Positions 23,701 to 34,863 of a stretch of DNA of 64,000 bases are shown here, piece after piece. The DNA is from Megalopta genalis. Its lineage: Eukaryota; Arthropoda; Insecta; Hymenoptera; Halictidae. Where the stretch lies: the NCBI RefSeq assembly GCF_051020955.1, contig NC_135018.1, positions 5,432,814 to 5,496,813 of the forward strand, in the 5' to 3' direction. The translations under genes were made by a program, and so were the position numbers. The first letter of the stretch is position 1. Every line of letters begins with the position of its first letter. Under the pieces are notes generated by a model, which worked only from the letters and a program-made list of their open reading frames with translations, was not told the origin of the DNA and searched no databases.

Positions 23701-26700
23701 GACAACGTCAGCATCGCTGACAACTTGATCTCGTCGTAAGACAAGCATTTCGTCAGGACCTGTCGACCAGAAGATTCGTCTCAGTTGCTTACAGAATTCT
23801 CCGAAGTTTTTTGGGCAAATAATTTCAATTGCATTCGAATCTTTGCAGAGTTCTTTACAGAAGCAATTTCAGTTGTTTCTAGAATTTTTGTGGAATTTGC
23901 TATACAAATAATTGCAATTGTATTCAAATCTTTTCAGAACTCTTCACGGAAAAGATTCCAATTGTGTCGAGATCTTTTCCCGAATATTCTACACAAAAAT
24001 AAATTCTCAATTGCATTCAAATCTTTTCAGAATTCTTTACAGAACAAATTTTACTTGTATCGAGATCTTTTCCAGAATATTCTACAGAAATAATTTCAAT
24101 TACATTCAAATCTTTTTCGAATTTTCAACACAGACAATTTCTCATCCGGAATTTCTGCAGGATTTCCTCCCCTGTTAAAGGATATTTATAGATGAAAGGA
24201 AACCGAATTGCATTCAAAGCGCGAGTAAATGTATAATCGGCCTCTCTGGGCAATTTCGCTGATATTGAGACGAGTATAATGACAAGCTTATCGAGATTCA
24301 TTGAAGGGAGATTAATCGCGAGGAGATTAACGCCACAATCCTGTATATGTCTCTTATTATCGGTCTTGAAACATTTTGTGCGTACACGATCATGTATGGG
24401 GAGTCGTAGCTTTGAAGTTCTCGATTAAAACGATTCCATGAAAACGGAGATCGCGAGACGAGATGGAAGCTGTGTTGAATGACTAATCTATCGGACCTCC
24501 ATTGAAGTTTTTATTGCCCGTTCAATGCGGTTTTATAACAAATAAATTACATATAGCTGACTCGAATCCGATGATATTCCATTCGATTGTCGGCGAAGAA
24601 TCGCCATGTTAATCGATCAGACAAATGGAAGAACTGAATTCTTATAATGAGATAAAGTGTTCAAGTACTGGAACTTTTAGGAAACAAATTTTGTCAGGCA
24701 CAAGGAGAAAGAGTTTAGATGAAAAGTTAATCCTTTCAGGACGAATATTCATGTGCTGACATCAGTGCATTCTATTTTAGAAGTTGATTGATACAATCAA
24801 CACATATAATATTATTTTATTATCAAAATTGAAAACTATTTTCTTATATTTCTAAATTATTTTTTATCGACGTATTCGTTAAGAAATTATTATACAGTTC
24901 TAATCAATAATACTAACTTGACTCACAACAAACGTGCAAATTCCGAAGTTATATGTAAATTCGTTTTTTAAGGTTGTTAAAAAAGTACTTGATTCAGTAT
25001 TTTGCCAATAAAAGAAAACAGGACCTCTGCGAGCGCAAGATTTCAAAGCTGCCGGAAAAATGTGAAAAAGTTATAGAACGATACATTGTTAAATAATATG
25101 TACTCTAAATATTAAAAGATCGTCTCTCATTTTCTCGTGAAAGATCGAAATCACTTTCTGAACTACGCAATATTTTATATAATCTATATAATCTAGTTTT
25201 GTTACGAAAATATTCTTTGTTCTTTAAGAAAACTCTCGTCGTTAATGTATAAGATCGTTTCAAACGATTGCTTGAAATTATGCTGGGGGAGGGGGTGGGG
25301 GGCACTAACCAAAGGCTCCTTCTCGTGATCAGTACCAACGCTCTCCCATCCGTTGACACCCGTTTTACCATCGATTAGCTTCCATCGATCGTCGGGCCCA
25401 TAAAAATGCACAGCTCGCTTCTCCAGTAAACGGTGAATAAACTGTATCAATCCCATATCTTTGTACATCGATCTCTCGATGGCACTCCCGTTCGATTGTT
25501 TGTGCTTCAACCATCGCGCCAGTAACGGCAGCATCGCCTCGTGTATCACCGGATAAACTGAGTTCGCATTCATCTGGAATTAACATCACGGTCAATCGAG
25601 ACCGATTACTTTTAATAGTATTCGATTTCAATGAAATTTCGAAACAGACGCGAATAGAACTGCTGATGCTCGGTGTATCGGGATGATTTTGGTAAAATAA
25701 AAATCAGAAAGGGGACGAGAGATTACGTTGCCATTGCGAGATGGAATTTGATCGAGATAAAACAGAAGTATGAATATGCGTTTGAAACGAAACAATATTT
25801 AAAATGGGACAAAAGTGGCCGCTGTTAAACCCGGTTTAGCCTGATGAATGTAAAACATACGTATGCAGAGGCACACATTTTAAACGACCTGAATAAAAAT
25901 GAGAACATATTTTTGCACCTTTCCGCCTTAATAATTTTTTATTGTGCATTTAAGAGACTTTCGAATGGCACGATTAAATGACGCACATTCTATTGCGTCA
26001 TATTTTGGTGAAAAAGGAGAAAGATTAGGGCGAAGGAGGTAAATCCTCTGTGCTTCGCGTTTTACCTGATTTAATAACATTATTTTGTTCTCAATTTTAT
26101 CTGAGCTTTCTTCGCGATTCTAATGTATACATCATATTCATCGAGTTTTACAGTCCATATTTATCAGGGCGAATAGATGAATGTAGAATGAATATAGAAT
26201 GAATGCAGAATGAATGCAGAATGAATGCAGAATGAATACAGAATGAATACAAAATGAACATAAAGTGGAAGCAAAGGAGATGTCGCGCAGAAAGCAAGAA
26301 TAAAAATGAAATCACACCAACGTCGCCTCGTTCAACTAAGCGAAATGTAATCAACGCGAAATCGATGTGCAAGTTAATTTGGAAATCGCGGCACAATGAA
26401 ACGAAAGAATTGCCGGTGGGACTCTAAAAAAAGAATGAAACGTGGCGGAAAGATGGTAAGAAAGAACGAGTAAACAGGTGAAAAATAACACCGAAGCAGT
26501 GCAAGAGAAGAACAGGAAAGAAATACGGAAATGAACGAAGTAAATACGCAAGGTGATGGCTTCGCGTTAAATCAAGGGAGAGCGTCTGGAAAACGAGGAA
26601 ACACAGTTGATCAAATTTAAAGGACGAACCTCAAGGATGTCGGTGCTGATTCCTCTGTCTCTGAGAGCGGAGCACCTGGTCGTTTTAATCGGGAAATTTA

Positions 26701-26902
26701 TAGGGAACACCTCGCTTCGCTTGATGATTTGTGCCAGGGTCGTGGGCGATGGCGCGGTGACGTCCAGGCAATTCCTGAGCAGTTCCTTGGTGTCCTCGTC
26801 GAATGGGACGCCGTTTGGCGCGCCTAATGTGTTCTCCCATGAGATTTCCGGCGCCTCCTTCAGCAGCGCCAGTTGCCTTGCATCATCCATTTGTCGATGA
26901 TT
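20537..26902 (-). CDS. Eight-exon gene, DUF4804-like protein of unknown function
   Basis: Coding exons on the minus strand are 26890-26630, 25573-25310, 23759-23590, 23470-23399, 22681-22395, 21770-21609, 21528-21418 and 20721-20537. They total 1512 nt (503 aa plus stop), and every junction has a GT-AG intron with matching phase. Motifs in order: CLSYDEIKLSAMLTLSSHSE (from about residue 180), FINDGSRENRG (200), GVVIGVVGTRFERPRLMEYQ (about 224-241), FLHVVGFGLGVW (about 344), IKIHFAIREPH (about 407), TYAWDGNALPGNEFW (about 433) and SGDPAAACSSQ (about 453). I recall this set as Pfam DUF4804, a family of about 470-500 aa in insects and some bacteria; the name is from memory. The full length fits. 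There is no signal peptide or obvious membrane segment, so it is probably cytosolic. The biochemical role is unknown to me. A donor-like GTGAGT follows the stop directly, suggesting a 3' UTR intron. Confidence 0.85.
20985..21195. repeat. Fragment of MITE family 1
   Basis: It shares CCTTTTAAAACGCA, AGTTACTTGGAATGACA and ACGAAAATTTAAAAAAT with the copy at 9930 but lacks clear ends. It lies between exons 8 and 7 of the DUF4804-like gene. Confidence 0.6.
21418..21528 (-). CDS. DUF4804-like gene, exon 7 (IKIHFA and AWDGNALPG)
   Basis: 111 nt from CTTCTTCCAG to CTGCCAG|GTCTGT. The frame looks shifted relative to exon 6 only if the 80-bp intron (21529-21608) is missed. It encodes DIKIHFAIREPHSRLL and LLVVTYAWDGNALP. 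Confidence 0.87.
21609..21770 (-). CDS. DUF4804-like gene, exon 6
   Basis: 162 nt from TGTTTTCAG to CGGAG|GTTTGT. It encodes VWGIIQDQEIYFLKTF and HVSDIMFAYFSQQKCGDVGN. It is followed by a short 80-bp intron. Confidence 0.85.
21875..22062. mobile_element. MITE family GACTGCGG, degraded copy
   Basis: The right end GCATAAAGACCCGCAGTCC is clear. The left end (GGACAGTAGACTTTACATAA) is only suggestive. It lies between exons 6 and 5 of the DUF4804-like gene. Confidence 0.6.
22395..22681 (-). CDS. DUF4804-like gene, exon 5
   Basis: 287 nt (1 + 285 + 1) from ATCGGTCAG to TCTCG|GTTAGT. It encodes LRLMWAKFYGDEYIPVYDEA, DIENYMKRILVSVEIILLEA and FLHVVGFGLG. Confidence 0.9.
22780..23210. repeat. Weak tandem repeat of about 165-200 bp
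   Basis: Blocks resembling CATCACCAGCGCCCACAGAA, CTTGTCGCCAGCGGCTGACG and CTTGTCACCGATGGTCAACG recur near 22825, 22990 and 23188. The first two are followed by GCTGTTA and a TTTGTTTA-like tract. It fills the intron between exons 5 and 4 of the DUF4804-like gene. Confidence 0.55.
23399..23470 (-). CDS. DUF4804-like gene, exon 4 (FERPRLMEYQDI)
   Basis: 72 nt from GTCCGCAG to AATGG|GTGAGT. It completes Arg, encodes FERPRLMEYQDILITSQQNT and leaves two bases of a Gly codon. Confidence 0.87.
23590..23759 (-). CDS. DUF4804-like gene, exon 3 (YDEIKLSA and FINDG motifs)
   Basis: 170 nt from GTCGACAG to AACAAG|GTTTCG, ending in phase 2. An internal GTGAGT at 23651 looks like a stronger donor but must be skipped: only the longer exon carries GVVIGVVGT and gives the right phase. 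Confidence 0.88.
23826..24150. repeat. Tandem repeat of about 90 bp, four units
   Basis: Units start near 23826, 23913, 24008 and 24095 with CAATTGCATTCAAATCTTTT or variants, and contain GAATTCTTTACAGAA and CGAGATCTTTTCC-type blocks. Confidence 0.85.
24990..25095 (+). pseudogene. Decayed mariner transposase C-terminus
   Basis: One frame reads a mariner-like tail: QYFANKRKQDLCERKISKLP, then EKCEKVIERY and a TAA stop. The usual Phe-Tyr and Trp positions are changed (LCER, EKC), and no terminal repeat follows. It is a short degenerate relic inside the DUF4804-like gene, between exons 2 and 3. Confidence 0.65.
25310..25573 (-). CDS. DUF4804-like gene, exon 2
   Basis: 264 nt from TTAATTCCAG to CCTTTG|GTTAGT, phase 0 at both ends. 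It encodes residues 88-175, including YPVIHEAMLPLLARWL and FYGPDDRWKLIDGKTGVNGW. Confidence 0.87.
26165..26260. repeat. 11-bp tandem array (GAATGAATGCA)n
   Basis: About eight units, with variants GAATGAATACA and GAATGAATATA. Confidence 0.9.
26630..26902 (-). CDS. DUF4804-like gene, first coding exon
   Basis: The exon follows an acceptor GTTTTTCAG; 12 bases later comes the ATG at 26890, so a 5' UTR exon probably lies further up. It encodes residues 1-87, starting MDDARQLALLKEAPEIS. The donor is CTTGAG|GTTCGT, phase 0. Without a recognised upstream exon the ATG is the best start. Confidence 0.8.
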
Positions 26903-29900
26903 CTGAAAAACGTCGCTTCGTTGCATTTAAGTCTTCCGTGAGGTCGATTCGACACGTTTGCTACCAAATGTGCCAAAAGCCAACAACTTCTTACTAGATT
27001 GCCATTCAAAGCGAGATAGACAAGCTACTTTAAGAAAAAGGATACTAAAGACGCAACTGCCACCAGCCACGTGTGCGAGAAACATGATTCTCTCGCATAG
27101 TGGATTATCTGCACTTCCCGGCAAAAGTTAAGGAACATGTTACACAGATGCATATTCTTTGGTGCTGTAAATCTTCTTAACATAGGATGAACATTTGTAT
27201 CATGTCAACGGAAATATTGATTTTATTTATTTATAAATTTTTAATTTCTGTTCTCTTTATCTTATCTTTGCATTTTTTTACTTATTTTTAATTTTGTGTA
27301 ATTTTCTTCTAATTTTCGTTATTTCCTTTATTTGTCGTATGCACCAAGTAAAACAATATTATAATTTTATTTGCAATTTCATTTTAATAAGACTTGTATT
27401 TATTCAAATATCAAATTTTACTCAAACGTTAACGATATGTAAAGTTTCTTAATCTTTGCCGGTAAGTGTGTATGCATGGGAGCGAAACTGGATCAATCTT
27501 ATGAGTATTTTAGGAAATATATGGTAATCAATATTTCCAATCGTAAGTTTAGAGTTTCGGATATCGCAAACGATTTTTCTCAGATGGTTATAAATAAATT
27601 ACAAAGAACCCTCCTGTTAAAATCAGAAGAGGTTTCACACGTATCGAAAGTTGAAAAAAAGACGCGAGCTTCTTTACTTTATTTGTCGTTCCAAGTAATA
27701 GCAAAATAAAAATTTGTAAAACAGTTTCGAAACAGTTTTAAACAAGTTATAAACCGTTCTCAAAGGTGTGCCAATAATTTTCTTACCTATTGGTGTTTTC
27801 TTACCCAACACATTCCAAACGTTGAAGATTTGTTCGAATTTCTTACATGAGTAAACAAAATATTAATACCACTAATTTCCATTTTCCGATGTCTCATTTG
27901 TTGAAAAAATTTGTACGATTCATACAATTTTGCTCCTTACTGTATATTTATTTAATTTCAGCTCAGACAGTGACTTGGCCGACATTTTTAAATCCTCTTC
28001 AATCTATAAATATTCCTCGTACCACTCTTTCTTGCATAACCAGTGCCAGTGAAACGAATCTTGATAGCGAACACGTTAATAAAAGCAGAGCGACAAGAGA
28101 TAAACATTGAGTTGTTTTATTCAGAAATATTGTTTACCTGCAGCAGCGTTCTTTCAGTAGAAGATGCCTGGCGGATGTTCAATTATTGAAAAGATTATCT
28201 GTTCCATATGGGAGTTCCGTGTTGATCAAAGGCTAAACGATTGTTCGCAGACGATCGAACTAGTTATTGTACACACGCGAATGACAGAGATCAACTGTCT
28301 ACAAAACAGAACGAGGTTCGAATGTGACTTATGAGACGGTGAACTGTACGATTGTTATCTTGTTATTTGTTCCCTATTGTACACCTTTATCGATGATGTC
28401 ACAAACGATTATACGGAAACATTATCAAGAGATAGGCATTTTTTAAAAACATCCCACACAAAGAACAACAACGTTGAACAATTCAAACAACCTTTTTTGC
28501 GTGCTTCTCGAACAGAAAAAGTCGTCTGCTGTTGAACGTTAATCTGAGTTTCTACGTGTTCCTACTCAGTCAGGTTAAAATCAATGGAAAGTAGGGAACG
28601 TGTTGGAACTCGTAACGACAAAAACAAAAGCTCCTCTAATCTGTACTCTTTGTCACCTGATTCGTAATCAGAATAGCATAAAAACTGCGATTTTCGTCGC
28701 TTCAACTTTTGGTGATCGTTCGAAAATAAATTGTTAGCGATTCGTGCAAAAACTGTGCAAAGATTCTTATAATTATTTTCACCGATATTATAGAGAGTTA
28801 CAGAATATTATTATATTATATTATATTATTATATTTTTGAGAATACTTATTAAGTAACATTAGGTTTGCTATGATTTCATAGCATGCATTGAAATTGAGA
28901 CGCGAAGTAATAAAAATGGCTTCTAACGGTAATTAAAGCTCTTTGCCAGACGGTTTAATTAACATACGTCTAAAAATGTAATTGAAGATCTCGTTTCATA
29001 CACAGGATCGCATATAAAATGTGTTTGAAGCTGAACCGTTTTAAAGTTGATGCTTCAGAACCGTAATTATTTTCGCATTGATCCAATATTAAAACGTTCG
29101 TTGATAACAGTTTGTTTATCTGAGGAATCGAAGAATATGATTTATTACACATCATGTGCGAAATATCAGAGAATAAGCTGGGTTTCGAGTGTTACTTCTT
29201 CCTACTTTTTTCATCGCTGACATACCGACACCGAAACAAAATCATGGAGGTTTTTAAACAATTCCTATCCCTTGACAATGTTTTCGAACGTGTAGCAAGA
29301 CAGGAGACGATAGGTGCTCGCTCGTGGCTGCATCGATGAAGGTGACGTAAAACAAGATCGAACAGACAACACACAGAGATTTTGCCGGGCGATTTTCGAC
29401 GGTGAACTTTCCGATCGGTCAGGAAGCCGTGTCCGAGGCTGACGATTTAAAAAAAGAAGGGTTCGGGTAAAATTAATTGATCATACCTAGCCGCACGCTC
29501 GAAGCGTCTTAGGCTAAAAAAAGGCACGGTTTTCTCTTTGATAAGCCGCGTCTTCTTCCCAGGCGTTTCCTTTCTGAATGAGTATTTCTGCGCGTAGCCG
29601 GTCCCAAGAGAAGGATCGCCGTCGCATCGGAGACCATTCCAAGAAAATTTTGCAAAAACCCAAGTCGCGTTCTATTAATACGCACGCTGATTAGAGCAAG
29701 GACGCGATCTCTTTGATAGTTGAGCATGAAATCCGTTAAGTAGCGGAAAATGTATCCGTTCACCCTAGCGAGTTACGCTGAACACGTTCCCAGTCCCCGG
29801 CGGCCCCCGTAACGTGCGAACTTAACTTCATTTTTTCTGTTTACCGATTCTGCCACCTGAGCGACAGGGGTGAGCAAGAATTAAGGCTAGCCCGTGGTCG

Positions 29901-30268
29901 TGGAAGAATCGACGCGACACCGATTTTTTTTTTGCCGGTAAACAAGCGACCTCTTAGCTTCGTTTTTTCGGCCATGAAATCTTCGACGATCTGTGCCTCG
30001 ATGCGAGGCGACTCGCCTGAACCTTCTTCCGCGGAACCGAATTGCATGCTTTCGCGATTTCTTCGACGTTGCATCGTGAACTTGAATTCTTCTACGGCTA
30101 TTGCAATGTCTTCTTATCTTTTAAGGTTAACGTTGTGCCTGGTTCTGCGATTTTATCCTGTCACTTTGGATACGAACTTCTTTGCAATGATTCATTTTGC
30201 GAACTTTGCGAAAACGTAAGTAGAGAAATATTGGATACGCGATGTTCACACATTGAGCGTTTTCATGT
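26903..30268. other. Gene-poor stretch upstream of the DUF4804-like gene
   Basis: It presumably holds that gene's promoter and 5' UTR exon, but neither could be placed. A MITE family 1 fragment lies at 27640. A GC-richer patch at 29400-30080 has coding-like frames on both strands without supporting motifs. Confidence 0.45.
27640..27790. repeat. Fragment of MITE family 1
   Basis: It contains GTCGTTCCAAGTAATAGCAA and a degraded right end with CAGTTTTAAACAAGTTAT and GTGTGCCAATAATTTT. Confidence 0.6.
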
Positions 30269-30515
30269 TTAACCTTCCGCCGTTACACTGGGTAAAAATG
30301 GCCCACATTTTTTTTTCCGTAAATGTTGCAAATTAACAATTAATTTAATATAATTGAAAGTGAGATATCGAGTTATAATGAAGGAAACGTTGTTCTGGAA
30401 TGTTCAAAGTATATCCTAAATATTTTTGGGTCTCGATAGCATTGTTAGCTTTTGTGTGACAGTTGCTTGAAAACTGTATGATATACGCAGAGAAAGTGTG
30501 ACAGCGAAGGGTTAA
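30269..30515. mobile_element. TTAA-flanked MITE
   Basis: 247 bp. The ends TTAACCTTCCGCCGTTACAC and the inverse of AGTGTGACAGCGAAGGGTTAA match imperfectly. TTAA lies at each end. Confidence 0.78.
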
Positions 30516-30535
30516 TGGAAAACTATTACTATGGT

Positions 30536-30980
30536 ATTTAGTTTCAATTTTTGAGACTATAATGATTTATCAGCTTGAAAATCAAGTTTATATTGTAATA
30601 AACAAAACTTGTTAATTTGTTTAGTAAATAAACAAGACTCGTTCTGATAAATGCCTTCTTGTGAATTTTCTGATTGTTGATTTTTAGCTAATATTCTTTC
30701 TAGCGAACTTCGCAAAAATGTAAATAAATAAAAAAATTTTCATATAAATAACAAGTTTTTATATATATGTGTGTGTGTATGTATATGTATATATATATAT
30801 GTATATATACTATTTAGTTCAAACTTTTGAAGACAACAATGACTTATTAGTTTGAAAATCGAGTTTATACTATATAAGAAACTAAACTTGTTGTTTTGAA
30901 TTACGAACTAATTTATATTTAGCAAGCAAACAAGACTCATTTTGATAAACACTTCCTGGTAACTTTTAGATTGTAGTAAG
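30536..30980. repeat. Direct duplication about 290 bp apart, with a TA/TG microsatellite between
   Basis: TTTAGTTTCAATTTTTGAGA...AAACAAGACTCGTTCTGATAAA (30539-30650) recurs in diverged form as TTTAGTTCAAACTTTTGAAG...AAACAAGACTCATTTTGATAAA (30823-30943). A TATATGTGTGTG tract lies between. Confidence 0.75.
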
Positions 30981-31686
30981 TGACGTTTTCTGTGAGAAGC
31001 GTGTATAAGAATAGTTTACGGAGACCATAAATCGCGCATCAGTACACTTGATATGAACATATTTATAAATTTATTCTGAACTTTTGGGACCGTTCTTACT
31101 CTGATCTGGAGATCTATCACGTAACAAAGTAAAGATTTATAGGTACAAATCAACGATCTTCCGGTTGCCAGGAAAGATTTGCTAACGTTAAATTTTCGAT
31201 AAACATTGCAAAAGAAGGATTAAAGATTAGCTGTAGAGTTTTATACAAAATAAAAATTGTCTAGATCGACTCAGAAAATAGAGAAAAATGAATTCGAAAA
31301 TCCGTCGGGTATTTTTGTAATTTGTTCGACCTGTCGAACTTCTCTGTTCTGCTCGTGTTTGCATTATTAACTCAAATGTACAATAACATTTTAAAAATTA
31401 AATTTTTAAAAAAGTGCTAATTCCTTTCCCGCACATAATGCGTTAATGGGTATCGATGTAATATTTTCAACTTGTTGAAATTATTAACAGAAAATTTAAA
31501 TAAATATCCGGCATCTGTCTCTTACGATCGGAGCAACAAATTTTTAAAAATATGCGCGTAAAAATGCGCGCTCTAATGAACGGTTTCATAAATATAGTAT
31601 AAGTTTCGTATCTTTCAAGCATCGCTTTATTAATATAACAAGCGTCCGAAATGTTGACCGTGTTGCTGCGTGCACAACTCTGTTCG

Positions 31687-32093
31687 TTAACACGTTGAAC
31701 GCCACGTCACCCATATCTGGGTGAAGGCAAGGCTATGTTTCCGCAGTCTTCGTCCAATTAAAGCAGGATTTTGGAGGTAATTTATAATAATTTTACGTGT
31801 AACACAACTGTGACGAGTATAGACAATATAGGGTAACAATAAAGTATAAAATAAACAAAAACAAATGCTAAAAATATACTTATACTAACAAATTATACTT
31901 ATATTTAAATTTTTTTTTTTAAATATTATAACATTTTATTAGTTACGATGGGATTCGTTAAAACATTGTAAACATAATAGGGGTGACTCTGAACGCGCTC
32001 ATAACAATACAATATAGTCTTTTGTAAATCTTTTTTTGCTTCGTGGCGCCGGGAGAAACTCTACCGATTAACGCTGCGCGTACAACATGTTAA
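31687..32093. mobile_element. TTAA-flanked MITE, diverged
   Basis: 407 bp. The ends TTAACACGTTGAACGC and the inverse of GCGCGTACAACATGTTAA are similar, with TTAA duplications. The inner sequence is AT-rich. Confidence 0.55.
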
Positions 32094-32317
32094 ATGAATT
32101 ATTCGACGAGAAGAACCATGTTCAAGCAGATTTCGCTTTGTTCTTACAATCACGCGTCTGTCGGGATGATGGGAATTAGCATAATGTTCTCTGTACAAAC
32201 GGTTTGCTACAGATGCGTTACCATGATATGCTCCCAAAGGAAAGAATCATCTCCAGATATTCTTGATTTCTATCCGCAAACATCGCGAAGCCACGAAAGA
32301 GATTGATAGTGCAAATC

Positions 32318-32515
32318 GATTATTCGAATTCAAAATTGATAGTTAATTTTCTTTTATTTTCGATAAATTATTAGTACAATATTATAGGATGATAAGTCGA
32401 GATTTAATCGAGGTTCATCTATAGTTCTATCGTCGTTATATATATATTTGGAGTAATTAAAAATCTAAATAATAAAGATCGAGGGACATCTAGTTCGTTT
32501 AACTGAGTTTCCATC
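32318..32515. mobile_element. MITE family 3, degraded copy
   Basis: It shares TTGATAGTTAATTTTCTTTT, ATAGGATGATAAGTCG and ATAATAAAGATCGAGG with the intact copy at 59700, with about 30 extra bases in the middle. Confidence 0.65.
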
Positions 32516-32953
32516 GTAGCATGAATAATAGGACGCGCAGATAATAAGCGCCCATGTTTTCTTTATAAAAACACGAGCAGATACGATCTAATAAGCTAAG
32601 AGAGCTGATAAGATATGAAACACTAAATTATATAAGAAAGAAAAGACAAAACACGAGCAGAAACAGGAACTTCGAAAAGTCGAAGCTCACAGTTAGTACC
32701 TATCCGGATACCTGACACGGATCTTTAATTTTTTCCCGTAAACAGAGTCTTAAATGAAAATAAATGCTATCACTTTTCTCCGATTTATCTTTACATGTAG
32801 AATCGCCTCACCGGATGCACCACGATTTTGGGTACAATCTGTATAGCATTTTGAATCTACAGTGAGGTATTCTACAACGAACGAATGGTGCAGCGAACAG
32901 TTTTTCTCATAACATCGCTATGCCAATTGGAATCTGTCAGCAACGATCGTAAA

Positions 32954-33153
32954 TAACGGTATTGGTCAGTCATCATATTTTGATATATCGTCAGAAATTA
33001 CATTTCATATTAAAGTCTTACTTTGGACGAATATTATTACCAAATATGCAGCATAGTTATTACTGTATACAATGATTTCGCCCAAAGTAGGATTTTAATA
33101 TGAAATGTATAATATCTGACGGTACCAAAATATGATGACTGGGCAATACTGTT
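32954..33153. repeat. Large palindrome, arms of about 75 bp
   Basis: The left arm, AACGGTATTGGTCAGTCATC...ATTTCATATTAAAGTCTTACTTTGG, pairs with the right arm CCAAAGTAGGATTTTAATATGAAAT...GATGACTGGGCAATACTGTT across a loop of about 45 bases. It is probably a MITE of an unassigned family. Confidence 0.85.
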
Positions 33154-34449
33154 GTATAGATATAACAATTTTGAGATATGAAACAATGTATCCTGTAACG
33201 AATGGATGCTAAAACGAACGAAGCCCTGGAACGAATTTGTACGTTATTGGATAGCTCAATGTACATGATCCGAAACATGGAAATTGTCATGTTATTCGAG
33301 TCGAATTTATTGATTTCGCTTAAAAATGTACATCCTCCGTATCGAAAATGATCGTCTTATTTGCTTAAATCATTCGCATCGAAACGTTAGTCCCAACTTG
33401 AAAATTAATTGCACGGCGTAAGCATGATTTATCGAGTGTGATACAGTTACGCGAGTGTACTGAGTATATCTATTTAATTTTTATTTTATATAATAAAAGT
33501 GGAAGCTCTTCTGTCTCCTTAATTCGATGCAGATTTATAAATCGGAAAATCATTTCTTTCGCGTTTTCGCATTAGTTATTATATCCTGTAACGTACGATA
33601 AGCTTTCAGACATTGTAATACGGCGCACTTCCCATTGCGCGACAGTGTCGAACAGATGAAAATTGACAATTAAAAGAACGAAGTGACGCCAAGCATCGTC
33701 GAACAACATAGCCGTAGAGGAAGTTCGTCGTCTAAGGTTTCGAAAGAACGAAATGCCGCGTCGAAAGACGAAAAGTTCTTCGATATATTGCACGCGCCAC
33801 GGTTTGATAGTTCGCGCACTTATGCATCGTTGACCCGGGAAATTCGAGGAAAACTCACCCGACGTATGCAACAGGCGAACACCGACATGTCACCCGGTCC
33901 TCTGCAATCTCAGTTTTAGCGGGCGGAAGTCCTCGCGGGAGACTGTGTTCCGTCTGTGCCGAAGTCGCATTCACCCGTCACCCAAACGGAAAAAGTAAAT
34001 TCCTCGTGGTTTCCGCGGCGGATTTGCGCGGCTTGCTGGGAACCGTCCGCACGAGACGACTCGCAGAACGAAACTTCCGCGGAACCGAACGTGGATGACA
34101 CATGCGAGCCGATGGTAATCTGCGCGAGCGCAGATTTTCCGTTGCCGGGGTACGTTGCCAAGAGTTTCCGTTCGCGGTCACCGGAAACCGGAGTTTAACA
34201 ATGACCCCGGGCAACGCTTCCGGTTGGCCAACTGCGCGGGTCGTTCCGGATCACCTGTTACTTCTGATGTTTTCCGCGTTCTTCCATCGGTCTTACACTC
34301 GTGATTTTTGTTTATTTATCATTGCACCGAGGTTTTGTTTCTATACATGCATGCAGAATACCACTGCAAACGCTCGCGAATGAAATAAAATTGAATTTCG
34401 CTAGTCTGAAAAATTCTATTCGGTAAGAAAAACGATTTTTATGCAAATA
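33154..34449. other. No firm gene; GC-rich patch 33680-34270
   Basis: The patch has open frames on both strands and could be a promoter or UTR exon. I see no recognisable motif or convincing splice pair. Confidence 0.4.
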
Positions 34450-34863
34450 CAGTGGGACAAAATGATAGCATATTTAACAAAATATTATGTACAGTAATAA
34501 TTTTTACATTTAATAACGGCTGTCATTCTCTTTGGTCGAGATTTATGGAGTTTTTTTTTTAAATAGTTTTTTGCTTCAATTGCTCCCACTCGTCTGGAAT
34601 ACATTTTTTTTTCGCTTGGCAAAAAAAATGTTTTGAAATCGTCTGCCATTTGCATATACAGCTCGGTTAAGATTTTCACAAACAATTTTCAACGGTATGA
34701 CTTTGCCGACCAATCCAGGATGCGATTCGTTTCTCGAGCAAAGTTGCAGTAGGGAGGCTCCGGGCTTTCTGAACCGACACTCTCTAAAACGGAATAACAG
34801 CTTTGTGGAATCGATTGATTTTCTTTTTCTTTTCAACGATAGACTAACTAGTGCAAACGCCAT
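34450..34863 (-). pseudogene. Possible decayed Tc1-like transposase C-terminus
   Basis: A minus-strand frame near 34510-34560 reads SRPKRMTAVIKCKNYY, resembling the typical Tc1 transposase end (P-R-AVIKAKG). A flanking CAGTGGGACAAAATG at 34450 looks like a transposon terminus. The remaining sequence is too degraded to confirm. Confidence 0.35.
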
